From Rebecca billardiae RCC1528 (lineage: Eukaryota; Haptophyta): a stretch of 64,000 bases of DNA. Shown here piece after piece: positions 1 through 10,853 of the stretch; the stretch's first letter is position 1, and every line of letters starts with the position of its first letter. The notes beneath the pieces were generated by a model. The model worked only from the letters and a program-made list of their open reading frames with translations. It did not search any database and had not been told where the DNA came from. The stretch is taken from the NCBI GenBank assembly GCA_965240325.2, contig OZ251224.1:2108001-2172000 (forward strand), read 5' to 3'. Both the position numbers and the translations under genes were made by a program.

Positions 1-549
1 CTCTTCGACGACTCTTCCCACACGTCGAGCTCCTCGTCGACGAAGAGGACGAACGTGGCTGTTCGTGTGCGTGACGCATCATCCACAAAGTCGTCCAGGC
101 GTGGCCCCACCCTGCCTAGCACACCAGCCTCTTCCATGGCCTCACGCTGGGCAGCACCGCTCGGTGATTCGCGTCCCTCGACACCGCCGCCAGGAAATAT
201 GAACTTCCCTGGGGGACACGCATTGATGAGTGGGGTATGATCAGCCTGGCGAGCACGCACGCGTCACTCGCGCGGGCCGAGGTCCTGTCGCACCTTTTTT
301 CTTGATGCTCTCCACGAGGAGCACGTCGATCTTGCCGCTCGAGGTGACACGAATGGGCGCGCAGGCTGCACGCTCTCGCAATCCAGCGAGGCCAAGCCGT
401 CGCATCCAACTCCAGATGAAGCGCCATAGCCCTTTCCAAGACGGTCGCTGCAGGAAGACCGCCATGCTTGTGATGGCGTTCGCCTGGGCGATGGCGGCCT
501 GCATTCGCGTCTTCATTTTCGATTTTAGTACAGCAGCAGCCACAGCCAA
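1..549 (-). CDS. Nudix hydrolase, diphosphoinositol polyphosphate phosphohydrolase-like (partial, runs off left edge)
   Basis: Exon 1 is 549-294 and exon 2 is 208-1; the 85-bp intron 293-209 has a GTGCG donor and CAG acceptor and joins in phase. Exon 1 ends in a beta strand of the type IDVLLVES followed by lysines. Exon 2 opens with KFIFPGGG and a complete Nudix box: G, five residues, E, seven residues, then REAMEEAGV. The glutamates of REAMEEAGV are the metal ligands of the family. The PGGGVE...EEAGV spacing and a downstream V-W-E-E segment are typical of DIPP enzymes, which remove beta-phosphate from inositol pyrophosphates and cleave diadenosine polyphosphates in the cytosol; the substrate here is inferred. 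The first ATG (549) precedes about 60 residues without recognisable homology, and a later Met (516) could be the true start. The C-terminus lies outside the window. It is in the same orientation as the GNAT gene, 85 bp downstream of its stop. Confidence 0.8.
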
Positions 550-633
550 TTAGTTGCCACAGCGCCACATTTTCGGCTGCTGTGCAAACCGTTCCGCGTC
601 CGCGCCCGCGTACCGGCACCTAGGACCTCCAAG

Positions 634-2808
634 TCAAGCACTGCCGGCCGCCCGGACCACGAGGCGCGACTCAACCTGATAGAAGTTGGCAATCTCGCCG
701 TCCCCGATACCGGGAACCGCACCGCGCATCTGCTCGCGGTGCGCGCGAGGATGGGCAGGCGCCATGTGAGGAATGGCCAGGCGGGTCCCAAGCGAACAGC
801 GCGTGAATAGGTCGCTCGCCGACGGCGCGGTCTGGTGCGCGGCGTACCTGAAGCGCCATGGCACGGCGCAGGACGGCCCGCATGTTGGTGTTGGGGTCGT
901 TCACAGCGAACGTGAACGAGCGCTGCGCGTAGGTCTCCACCCACCATCTGGGCACGCGCCACGCGAGGGATGTGAGCGCGCATGGTAATTCGTGAGGGTG
1001 AGGTACCGTACACCCAGTGCTCTTGGCGCGCTCGGGGTCTAGCGCGCAGCGCGCGCTCACCGTAGCGCCCGTGTGCCGAGCCCGGCCCTGCGGTGCGCTC
1101 TAGACACGAAGAGATGGTGCAGCTGCGGCAGGATGTCGTCGCTCTGCGACTGCCCGGAGTGGAGAATGTATCCGAGCGCCTCGGTTGCTGCGTCCGCGTC
1201 TTCCGCATGCGCGACTGGCACGAGCAAGTGCACGTGAAAGGGTGAGATGATCGCACCGCCGGTGGGGAAGAGGCCGATGCGCTCGTCCTCCGAATGGAAC
1301 TCGGCGCCGAGGCGGCGAAGGCGCTCGTCGGCATAGTTGGTGCAGCGCAAGAACGACAGGGGTGCCTCCTCCGCTGCTGCGCGGGCGTCCATCTGGGCGT
1401 CAATGCGTGCCGCGGCCGAGAAGAGGTTGGCCAAGATCGAGTCGCCTGCGCCCAGCCCACCAGCCAGGCGCTCGGCGCGCGCGAGCTGCGGCTGCTCACG
1501 AGGCTGTTGGGAAGTCGCGGCAGGCGCGACCTCAATGCAAGCCTCGGTATGCGGCCCCGTCGCCGCGGCAGTTGCGTCGGCTCGCCGAACGGGCTCGGGC
1601 CGATGGAACTGAGCCTCCGGCCGCAGGGCGCTGGGCGCACCCGAGCCATGCGCGAATCGCGCGGGCGCAGAGCCGACGGGCATGCCGCCGCCTCCCCCGC
1701 TCAGGCTGCACCCATGAAGCCTCGGCAGCACCGAGCGGGGGTTGTCTCCGGGCAGCTCGCACGCCATGGCACTGGTGGAGTCCGACGCGGTGTCCACGTT
1801 CTGGCCGAGGCTGGTGTGTTCCATGCGCCGAACCACCTGGAGGTAGCCCTCGCACTGCATGTGCTCCCATGCGTGCTGACACACGTCGCCCGCGCCCTCG
1901 CTGCCATCGGAGGATTCGTCGCCCGGAGCCGTGCTGTCGGCGAGCGCGGGCTCGGCACGCGAGAGCGTCGCGCGAGATGCGTCGCGCGAGATCGCGTCAT
2001 TGTCCGGTGTGTCCCCCATCTGTTGTGTCTCTGCGTGCTCGCCGCTCCACGGGACGTCGACCGTGTGAGCTCGTGCCGCCGCGGCGGCGGTTGGTGGCTG
2101 CGGCTGCGCGCCGCGCTCGACGGCGAGCTCGTGGCGATCAAGCTCGTCCCAACTCACCGGCCACTGCCGCCGGCGGAGCGTGGCTAGGAGCGGCGTGGAC
2201 GGCACGCGAACGGCCGTCCTCGAGCAGCTCTGCAGCACGATCTGCATGGCTGCCACGTCAACATGGACGACCACTAGCTCGGAGAGGCGCTCCTGGTTCA
2301 CGTGCTCGCGCACAGCATCGAGGGCGAGCAGCTCGCCCCAGAGCGCGTCATCAGCGCTGGCAGATACAACCACGTGCCTCTGCGCGCCCGCCTCCTCCAT
2401 CCGCAGTCCTACTCCACCCTTGCCGAAGCCGCGCTCGGGCAAGAAAGCCAGGGTGCGCGCCGTCTCGCGCCGGCCGAGCGGCAGCAGCCACCGGGCGCGC
2501 TTGGGGCCCTTGTGCCCGTACGTGCGCAGGCTTTCGATGGGTGCGGCGAGTGGCGTACTCGAGGCGTGCCGCGATGGCGATCCAGGGGTCTCTTCCGCGG
2601 CCTCCAGCTCGTCCGCGCGCGCCATCGCCCACGTGTCCGAATCGCGCACGGCAGCGCGCTTCGCCGCGTGTGGCTCGGTGGGGGCCTTGGTGTGCGCTCG
2701 AGATGGGATGGCGTCGGCACGCCCGCCCGTATCGAAGGTCTCGCCGTCCGCCGCCGGCCTCACGCGACGCGTCGCCGGCGGCGACGATGGGTGCGAGACG
2801 CGCGGCAT
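634..2808 (-). CDS. GNAT-family N-acetyltransferase with long disordered N-terminal region
   Basis: Three exons are supported: 2808-1061, 947-848 and 729-634. The introns begin GTGAG and GTACG, end CAG, and keep phase, giving 647 aa. The last 150 residues form the recognisable part. Motif A of the acetyl-CoA binding fold (HLFVSRAHRRAGLGTRAL, R/Q-x-x-G-x-G/A type) sits at the end of exon 1. Exon 2 supplies AVNDPNTNM, the Asn-containing strand that follows motif A, and exon 3 ends with a FYQVESRLVVR strand. The first ~490 residues are rich in Ala, Arg, Ser and Pro, with no domain I recognise. The reading frame stays open upstream to 3219, but only with a GTG start and through the repeated DNA; the first in-frame ATG is 2808, just outside repeat A, so I chose it. 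The acetylated substrate is unknown. Confidence 0.65.
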
Positions 2809-2954
2809 CCTGCGGGCGTCAGTATACGTGGGCCTGGCCCCCCAGCAGCCTGCGGGACCCGCCTTTTCGGCAGCGCCCGCCCACACCGGAGACCCCTTCA
2901 GGGAAATCGTGCTCGGCTGGGGTCGCGGCTGCGCTGGCGGCTGAGGTCGGACCT

Positions 2955-4070
2955 CAGCCAAGGGAGTCAAGGGTGCCCGCGCCCCAGTGGCGCGCTCGGC
3001 GGATGTTGGGATACACCTTTTTGCCCGCGGCCCTGCGGCGGCGGCGGCGATGGCGTGCTCCGCTGGCGGGGCGAGCGCACGGGGCACGGCGCTGCGGGCG
3101 CGGATGTGCCCGCGACGCCGGCGCGTGCGGACGGGCTGTTGCGGGAGAGCATCTGGCGCCCTCCTGCGCCGCGCGACTTGCGCCACGCCTCTTTCGCCTC
3201 GGCTCAGAGCAGCGCGCACGCACGCGCCGCCTCAAGGCCAGCCTTGCCGCGCCGCAGCCGACCGCGCGCGCGCCGTGCGCGGCGTGGTCGGGAAGGAACG
3301 GGCGCTGCTGCCGGGCGAGATGGCGACGTCATAGGCGCACGCCATGCCGCCCCGCCACGCCTTGACGAGAGTGTCGTCGGTCCGTTTGCACGCCTTTTCG
3401 ACTTGTCACAAATGGTGTGCACTGCCTCGCGGTCGTGACCGTTGTCGGGACGATCATTGAGACACAGAACAGTGCCAGACGGGCACGCGGGCTACTCTTA
3501 CATGAATGTTCATCACCGCGTGGTCATGTAGAAGTGCTGGGTGCGACGCTTTCCTCGCGCTGATGCTCTTTCATCATCTTCTTCGAGCTCAGGTCTGGCT
3601 TCAGGCACGGCAAGAAATCAGCACTCGTCAACAGCTGTGCGGATCCGTTCTCGTGCTCTTTCGCGGCGCCGCGGGGCGGCATGGCGTGCGCCCATGACGT
3701 CGCCATCTCGCCCGGCAGCAGCGCCCGTTCCTTCCCGACCACGCCGCGCACGGCGCGCGCGCGGTCGGCTGCGGCGCGGCAAGGCTGGCCTTGAGGCGGC
3801 GCGTGCGTGCGCGCTGCTCTGAGCCGAGGCGAAAGAGGCGTGGCGCAAGTCGCGCGTCGCAGGAGGGCGCCCGATACTCTCCCGCAACAGCCCGTCCGCA
3901 CGCGCCGGCTTCGCGGGCACATCCGCGCCCGCAGCGCCGTGCCCCGTGCGCTCGCCCCGCCAGCGGAGCACGCCATCGCCGCCGCCGCCGCAGGGCGCCG
4001 GGCAAAAAGGTGTATCCCAACATCCGCCGAGCGCGCCACTGGGGCGCGGGCACCCTTGACTCCCTTGCCT
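2955..4070. repeat. Fold-back B/B' (two ~400-bp arms, ~310-bp spacer)
   Basis: Arm 2955-3356 is matched by the reverse complement of 3669-4070 with a few substitutions (for example GTCATAGG against GTCATGGG near the inner end). The spacer 3357-3668 is lower in GC and carries no recognisable gene. A transcript across it would form a hairpin of about 400 bp. Confidence 0.85.
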
Positions 4071-6112
4071 CAGCCGAGCCGAGGCCGGCTGAGGTCGATC
4101 TCCACATACGGGGAAAGCGCGAGATAGTAGGCGCCGCGCGCGCCGCGGCGCCTTGCGCCTCCTCGCACGTCGCACCGACGCGTGGCACGCGACTCACGCG
4201 GCTGCGCATCGGCGCTGAGGTACAATGGTCCATCCGCGCCGATCGCGCGCGTGCGCACGCCCTTCCTCGCCGCTGCGGCAGGCGCACGCGCTTCGCGAGC
4301 CGCCATGCGTGCGCTGGGAGGCAAAAGCGCTCGCGCGCGGCGAGGCACGTTGAACGCCCCAGACGCAGCGATGCGTCGTATGGCGTAGCACATGTCACAC
4401 ACGTGCCCTCAGCTTCGCGTGGCGCCGCGCGTGTGCACGGTCTCGGCGGTGCGCGTCGCGCGCTTTGCGCAGCCGCCAGCACACAGCCAGCTGACCGACG
4501 TGCGCGCGGCGTCGTCGAGTGGGCTGTGCACTGCGCGCACGAGGCGTGGCGCTGCGTGCGTGGCTCGTGGATGGCATTATGCCCGCGCTCTGCGCCCCGC
4601 CTGGCGCTTGGCCAGCGCTGTGTACCTCCGCGGCCAAGCTGTTCCGCGGCGTGGCAGACGGTGCGATCGCAGGGCGCGGCCGGTTCCAGCCGCCGGCTCG
4701 CCGGCCATGCGCACCGGGACATGCGGTGCCATGTCGGCCTCGCGAGCGCGCGCGGGTGCCACGCAGTGATGCGACTGCCCCTCGGCGGCCGCAGGGCGGT
4801 CGCGGCCGCAGCCTGGCGCCCTGGGATCGCGCATGGCGGTCAGCTCATGCAGCAGGCAGATGAGCACGACAGCAGCTTGGCGCACTGTGAATATGCCGCG
4901 GCCATATGCTGGTTCTAGCTCGCCTCTCGGACGAGTGACCGAGACTCGTCAGCCCACGCCATTTGGTTGTCGGTAGCAAGCGGGTGGACTTCCGCTGGCG
5001 CTGCTGATCAATAGGCTGTCGCAGCAACATATCGTCGCCTACGTTGCTAGCTGGCATCTCTCATCTGCTCAGCGGCTCTGTGACTGTGGACTGGGCCGTG
5101 CATGCGACACAGCCACAGGCATGCTGCACGGTTTTGGCAGCCATCGAGTCACAATGCGACGAATCCAGCCGCCAGACTTGACATGTGCGCAACCTGCCCG
5201 GCAAATGGCAAAGCCTCCATCTCAGAGACATGCCAAGTTGTTCTCGAGTTGCGCTGCACCTGATGACAATACCCGACCTGTGCACTTCGGCTGCTGTCCG
5301 AACTAAACACCGTAGGCCGCAACCAGCTTGTCAATCAGATCAGCAGCGGGGGACGAGATGAGCCAGGCTGCGGCCGCGACCGCCCTGCGGCCGCCGAGGG
5401 GCAGTCGCATCACTGCGTGGCACCCGCGCGCGCTCGCGAGGCCGACATGGCACCGCATGTCCCGGTGCGCATGGCCGGCGAGCCGGCGGCTGGAACCGGC
5501 CGCGCCCTGCGATCGCACCGTCTGCCACGCCGCGGAACAGCTTGGCCGCGGAGGTACACAGCGCTGGCCAAGCGCCAGGCGGGGCGCAGAGCGCGGGCAT
5601 AATGCCATCCACGAGCCACGCACGCAGCGCCACGCCTCGTGCGCGCAGTGCACAGCCCACTCGACGACGCCGCGCGCACGTCGGTCAGCTGGCTGTGTGC
5701 TGGCGGCTGCGCAAAGCGCGCGACGCGCACCGCCGAGACCGTGCACACGCGCGGCGCCACGCGAAGCTGAGGGCACGTGTGTGACATGTGCTACGCCATA
5801 CGACGCATCGCTGCGTCTGGGGCGTTCAACGTGCCTCGCCGCGCGCGAGCGCTTTTGCCTCCCAGCGCACGCATGGCGGCTCGCGAAGCGCGTGCGCCTG
5901 CCGCAGCGGCGAGGAAGGGCGTGCGCACGCGCGCGATCGGCGCGGATGGACCATTGTACCTCAGCGCCGATGCGCAGCCGCGTGAGTCGCGTGCCACGCG
6001 TCGGTGCGACGTGCGAGGAGGCGCAAGGCGCCGCGGCGCGCGCGGCGCCTACTATCTCGCGCTTTCCCCGTATGTGGAGATCGACCTCAGCCGGCCTCGG
6101 CTCGGCTGAGGT
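4070..6112. repeat. Fold-back C/C' (two ~750-bp arms, ~540-bp spacer)
   Basis: Arm 4070-4821 is matched by the reverse complement of 5362-6112. The arms look close to identical where I compared them: both carry the same NotI-like GCGGCCGC stretch at the inner end and the same CTCCACATACGGGGAAAGC segment at the outer end. The spacer 4822-5361 is unrelated, AT-richer sequence without a supported gene. The near-identity implies recent origin or continuing gene conversion between arms. Confidence 0.88.
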
Positions 6113-6328
6113 CCGACCTCAGCCGCCAGCGCAGCCGCGACCCCAGCCGAGCACGATTTCCCTGAAGGGGTCTCCACCGGCAGCGCGCGCGCGGCAGCGC
6201 GCGCCTGTTCGATCGCCACCAATACTGTACCGCTCGCCAGTCCCAAGTCGAGAATCCGGCCGCGCGCGCGCGGGCCCGACTTCAGACTCCATCGTAAAGT
6301 CGTGGATTCGGCGCGTACACGCCGCGAC

Positions 6329-8318
6329 ATGGCGCGGCGCCTCGGGCTCCTCGCAGCGCTGGTGGCGCCCTGCGCGGGCTTTGGCTGGTTCTCGACGGGC
6401 AGTGGGGGGCCGTCCGTGCACACCATCTTCTCCACCGAATGCAATCCTTACTTCGACTGGCAGAGCATAGGCGTCATGTTTTCACACCGCCTCGCGGGCC
6501 AGCCGGGTAAGATCACGCGCCTGAGCGCGTGCGCGGAGGCGAAGCGGAAGCCGCACATGGACGCCAAGATTGGCGCGACGCACTACCACCCGAGCTGGGC
6601 CCACCACCCGACCAACGGGGACCACTACACCGCGTACAACATGCCGGCCTCCGTGATCCACTGGTTTGAGCACGCCAAGCCCAAGGAGGAGTACGTGATC
6701 TACATGGACGGTGCGCGGCCCTGCCGCGCGCGCCTGCCGGGGCGCGTTGGCGCGTGTGGGGTGTGCGCGCGGGCAACCCCGCGCGCCTGGACGCGCCGCC
6801 GACGCTCTCGCCCCGCTGGCGCGCGTGCGCGGCCGGTCGCTCCTTCCGCGCGCGCCAGGCGACATGACGATCCGCCGCCCGATCGACCCGGCCGCGCTGG
6901 GGGTGCGGCGCGGCGTGGCGCTCGGCGCGCGGTACGAGTACCTGTACGGGCTGACGAACGGGATCATCGACAACTTCGCCGTGCCGAACAAGGAGCTCGC
7001 CCCCCCCGTCGGCGGCGTGTACATCCTGCACGCCGACGACTTCCGCGCGCTCGCCAAGCGCTGGCTGTACTGGACGGAGCGCTTCCGCATGGAACCTTTC
7101 CGCTACTGGGAGAACGCGAGCGACCCGAACGCGTCGGCGGCGGACCTAGCGACGGGCGACATCTTCGTCAAGCGCGGCCACCCGCCGTGGATCTCGGCGA
7201 TGTACGGGTACAGCTTCGCCGCGGCGGAGCTCGGCATCCGGCACGTGATTCCGGATGACCTGATGCTTTACGCGGGCGGGCACTGGCTTCCGGTCGAGCG
7301 CACGCCGATCCCGCCGCTGCCGATGATCATCCACTACGGGCTGCCGTGGCAGGAGTCGGGCACGCTCTACGACAAGCAGAACTACCGCACGGTCGACGTG
7401 CTCGGGCGCACGTGCCCGCCGCGCTACTTCATCTCGGCGGGCCTCTCGGTTGCGGCGGTGCTGGGCAACAGGTCGCTCGAGCTGATCGACAAGTTTGGCT
7501 CTCTGCTCACGCTCGAGACGGTCTGCCTCGTGAACGTGGCGCTCGGCGAGTTCTACGCGCGGCAGTGCGAGGGGTCCGCGCAGCGGCTCGCGCCGCCGGC
7601 GTGCCCGCTGCGCGAGGCGCAGCACGCGCTCGCCGCGCTCGAGGTGTGCCGAGACGCGCGCGCCGACTGCCCCGAGCGCGCGCGCCGCGGCGAGTGTAAG
7701 ACCGACCCGGCCGACACGCGCACGCAGTGCCGGCGTAGCTGCCGCGCGTGCGCCATCCACGACGCGCCGGATGAGGCGAAGCGCAAGCCAGCCGTGCAGC
7801 TCGCCGCGAGGCTCGACGAGCTCCGTGAGCCGCCGCCCGCCGCTCGCGACTGCGCCGACGCGGCCGGCGCGGCCGCGTGCGAGCTCGCCTTTGTGCGCGG
7901 CGAGTGCGGCGCGCGCGGCGCCGAGTGCGCGCTCAGCTGCGGCGCGTGCCCGCACGGGGCGTCGGCGAGCGGCGGCGGCAGCGAGGCGTCGGGTGCGTCC
8001 GACGCCGACCGCGCCGACTGTGCCGCGTGGGTGCGGATGGGCGAGTGCCTGCACAACGCGGCGGCCATGGAGCTCGCGTGCCCACACACGTGCGCCAGGC
8101 GCGCGGCCGCCATTGAGGCCGCGGCTGCGGCCGAGGCTGCGGCCGAGGCCGCCGCGGAGTCAGGCGACGACGTCCCCACGCCGCGCCCCTGCGCCGACCA
8201 GCACGAGCAGTGCCGGGGATGGGCCATTCATAACGAGTGCGACACCAACCCCGCCTTCATGCTCGCGGAGTGCTGCAAGAGCTGCCGAGAGCTGCGGTAC
8301 CACCGCGATGAGCTCTGA
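6329..8318 (+). CDS. Peptidyl serine alpha-galactosyltransferase (SGT1)-like glycosyltransferase with four ShKT domains and RDEL terminus
   Basis: Exons 6329-6710 and 6859-8318 (148-bp intron, GTGCG...CAG) give 613 aa. The protein opens with a signal peptide (MARRLGLLAALVAPCAGFG), then IFSTECNPYFDWQS, matching the HIVFSTDCSPYQDWQS-type opening of the plant/algal serine galactosyltransferase and hydroxyproline arabinosyltransferase families. The splice recreates VIYMDGDM (about residues 123-130), the place of the catalytic D-x-D-like sugar-nucleotide/metal motif, followed by RRPIDP. The C-terminal third holds four Cys-rich ShKT repeats (starts about residues 400, 455, 515, 575), the last a good C-x-D...C...NP.FM...C..SC copy. 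The final four residues are RDEL, an ER retrieval signal. Role inferred: O-galactosylation of serine or a related modification of wall or scale glycoproteins in the ER. The ATG at 6329 is the first in frame and starts the signal peptide. Confidence 0.82.
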
Positions 8319-9200
8319 CCGTCTGAAGCTCGCGTGTCGTCCAGCCACTGAGCCAGACGTCCACGTTCGCGGCGGTGTTGTCTGATTCGTGACCGTTGTT
8401 GTCACGTGGCCACGCCTGCCCGGCTCCGGCTTCGGTTGACCCCCTAAGTTCGGTCACTGAAGCGTTACATCTGCTTGTGATTAATTGACAATGACATTAT
8501 CATGGCGGACGATATCGATCGGTAATGATATCGGCGGGATCGCCGCCGCGCCTCTGATGATCTACAAATTCTACGACAATAATCGCGCTCCTAGACCACT
8601 GCCCCAGGCGGTCCCAGTTGGAGTTGGACGATATGACGCTGACGCGGCCAGATGGATCATGACGATCAGCCAAACCTCCAGTAGTAGATCGACCTAGGTT
8701 CAGACTCTATTTTGTAGAAATAACAACCGAGTCTCCGGGTGCCATTTCGCATATGTATACATGTGTCCGGATCGCTTCCGGACTGTGCTGAAACCTGAGT
8801 AAGGAACGGGTAATACATAGCTAGTAAAATAGACGGTCTGAACCTATGTTTAGGGAGGTGGTCTGATGCCCCAAGTTTCTCGAATCTCGTTGAGGTCATC
8901 AATTGGGGGTCGGAAGGGACTCGGCTGCATGGTCCGCTTGGTAGTTGACCTCGGCTCAGGGCCAAGACGTAACGGTGGCACTGCTCTTTCCTGCAATCCT
9001 GCTGGCGGTGCCAATCCGGCCAGCCGCCCCGACCGGCACCTGCAGGACTTTCATTAATAATGGGCTCCGGGTGATCACCCCGGCGGCTGGGCGTGGCGAG
9101 TGTTTTCCGAGTCACGTTGAGATTGCCGCCCGGGCCGGCGGAGCGGCGGCCATCAACAGGGGCGGTCTCACGCGCCCAGCCCTCGACGGCGGCGCACGGC
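8319..9200. other. Intergenic region without supported gene
   Basis: About 880 bp of lower GC than its surroundings. No convincing gene on either strand. It contains GGCTCCGGCTTCGGTTGACCCC at about 8414, which recurs near 62901, and an AT-rich stretch around 8465-8830. Confidence 0.6.
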
Positions 9201-10853
9201 ATGTCGAAGATATCCATCCACGTCCCTCGCCCGGACGACAGCTCGGGCGGCGCGGCGCGGCAAGCCCGCACGGCTGCTCGAGTACAGCACGCTATGAACG
9301 ATTTTTTCGACGAGAGCCTCGAGGACGTGAGGCGGCTGGGCCATCTCGCAGAGCAGGCGGGCCCTGCAAACGCGAGTGCGCATGCCATGATCGCGCGCAA
9401 AGCCCGGGCCGGCGATGCCGCCTGGCAATACAAACTTGGACTGCGCTTCAACCTCGGCATTGGTACCGCCGTCGACGACGAGCGAGCGCAGGAGTTGTTC
9501 CGCAAGGCTGCGGAGCAGGGCCACACGGAGGCGTGCTACGCGCTCGGGCACCTCCTTAACCTTGAGCCGGGCCCAGAAGGGTCGCCGGAGGCAATGAGCT
9601 GGTATCGCCGTGCCGCCGCAGGCGGACACGCAAAGGCCCATTTTGAACTCGGCGCGCACGTGATTATGGACGAGCGTAAGTGCAGCGATAAGGCCCAGCT
9701 CGCTGAGGGGCAGGGGCACCTGCTGGCTGCGGCTGAGGCTGGCGACTTGATGGCGATGGAGGTGCTCGCGCACAGCTACCGCATCGGCATCGACGGCCGC
9801 TTCACCGACCCAGCGGCCGCCGTGCACTGGTACGAGCGGATGTATAAGATTGGCAAGTGGATGCCCGACAGCCTCATCAACCTGCCGGACTTGCTCGTGG
9901 CCGGCAAGGGCGTCGAGAAGAATTATGCGCGCGCCATCACGATCTACCGTGACATCGTGGATCGTGGCACATCTAACTTTACTGACCAGGCGGCCATCAT
10001 CGTGACACATGCACTGGCGCGGGGAGAGGCGATGTACGCGCTTGGCATGGTGTCAGAGCTCGGGCTGGGCGTGCCCAAGGACATGAACGAGGCCGCGCAG
10101 TGGTACCTGCAAGCAGTCGTGACGAGCGTCGGGCCGGGCAAGGCGCAGCCGTCTCTGCGTCTGGGCCTGTGCTGCCTGCGTGGGCATGTGCCCGAGCGCA
10201 TGGTGAAGGTGGAAAGTTCTGAGCACGCGGCGGCGGCAGGCTTATTTCGCACAGCATTTGACGAGGCGACCCCCGAGAAGTGCCAGGAGGAGTTGGCGAA
10301 TATCGATGTTGCCGGGTTGCCTTCGTGCTTTGGCGTGAAGCGCGACCTGCGCGACACGCGCGCTCGCGCTGCCTACGAGCTCGCATTGCTGCACAGCGCA
10401 GGGAGCGGTGTCGAGCAAGACGACGAGCGAGCGCAGGAGCTGCTTCAGTTCGCGGCGGAGGCGGGGCTTCACCGCGCGGTGATTCGGGTGCACGGCTCCG
10501 ATGAGGCGTCTGCCTGTTGGCATTGCGGAACGCGCAGCATCGCGCCCAGGCTGTGCTCCGGATGCCACTCCACGCGCTTCTGCTCGAACGCCTGCCTCTC
10601 GGCGGCGTGGCCTCAGCACAAGCCGGAGTGCCGCGAGCTGCGGCGTGCGCGCGACGCAGTGATGGCGTCAGACGGGGCTTCTCCGCCGAAAGCTGAGAAG
10701 AGCGACAAGGCTCGGAGCAGGGCGGGGCGCCGAGGACTCGATCTGCTTGAGCAGGCCTGCCTGGACGCAGAGGGGGAGCAGTCTCAGTCTGATGAGCAGG
10801 TTGCTGCCGGCAGCGACGGTGCCACATCGGGCACATCTGCAACGGAGACCTAG
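9201..10853 (+). CDS. Sel1-repeat protein with C-terminal MYND zinc finger
   Basis: Single exon of 550 aa from the first ATG (9201); the frame is open upstream only from a GTG. Several Sel1-like repeats are visible: W-Q-Y-K-L-G-L-R-F-N-L-G-I-G-T...AQELFRKAAEQGH at about residues 75-115, then EAMSWYRRAAAGGHAKAHFELG, AVHWYERMYKIG, AMYALGMVSELGLGVPKDMNEAAQWYLQA and AYELALLHSAGSGVEQDDERAQELLQFAAEAG. A MYND zinc finger follows at about 435-470: CWHC, then C..C, FC...C, and W..H...C. The tail is acidic and Ser-rich. Sel1 repeats are helical scaffolds and MYND fingers bind proline-rich partners, so an adaptor role is inferred. MYND plus Sel1 proteins are common in algal genomes; the partner is unknown. 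Confidence 0.85.
   Translation: MSKISIHVPRPDDSSGGAARQARTAARVQHAMNDFFDESLEDVRRLGHLAEQAGPANASAHAMIARKARAGDAAWQYKLGLRFNLGIGTAVDDERAQELFRKAAEQGHTEACYALGHLLNLEPGPEGSPEAMSWYRRAAAGGHAKAHFELGAHVIMDERKCSDKAQLAEGQGHLLAAAEAGDLMAMEVLAHSYRIGIDGRFTDPAAAVHWYERMYKIGKWMPDSLINLPDLLVAGKGVEKNYARAITIYRDIVDRGTSNFTDQAAIIVTHALARGEAMYALGMVSELGLGVPKDMNEAAQWYLQAVVTSVGPGKAQPSLRLGLCCLRGHVPERMVKVESSEHAAAAGLFRTAFDEATPEKCQEELANIDVAGLPSCFGVKRDLRDTRARAAYELALLHSAGSGVEQDDERAQELLQFAAEAGLHRAVIRVHGSDEASACWHCGTRSIAPRLCSGCHSTRFCSNACLSAAWPQHKPECRELRRARDAVMASDGASPPKAEKSDKARSRAGRRGLDLLEQACLDAEGEQSQSDEQVAAGSDGATSGTSATET

Larger units (their letters stand above)
2889..6173. repeat. Nested long inverted-repeat complex (A-B-B'-C-C'-A')
   Basis: The whole 3.3-kb interval between two divergent genes is built of inverted repeats. 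A short outer arm A (2889-2960) is repeated inverted as A' (6101-6173). Inside are two separate fold-backs laid end to end, B/B' and C/C'. A contains its own small palindrome (GAGGTCGGACCTC) at the inner edge, and the B'/C junction carries a related GGCTGAGG motif, suggesting these were the points where the pieces joined. Arms match almost base for base, with scattered substitutions. No gene is supported inside; the long open frames seen in both orientations mirror each other because the DNA does. Confidence 0.9.

Noticed and set aside
2809-3219. N-terminal extension of the GNAT gene to 3219
   Set aside because: It would need a GTG start and would be encoded by repeat arms A and B; the first ATG, outside the repeats, is at 2808.
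2302-6470. Several long frames (200-380 codons) in both strands through the inverted-repeat complex
   Set aside because: The same peptides appear in mirrored positions because the DNA is palindromic; they are Arg/Ala-rich and match no family.
6711-6858. Separate genes for the two halves of the galactosyltransferase-like protein
   Set aside because: The in-phase GTGCG...CAG intron rebuilds the catalytic DGDM motif precisely at the junction.
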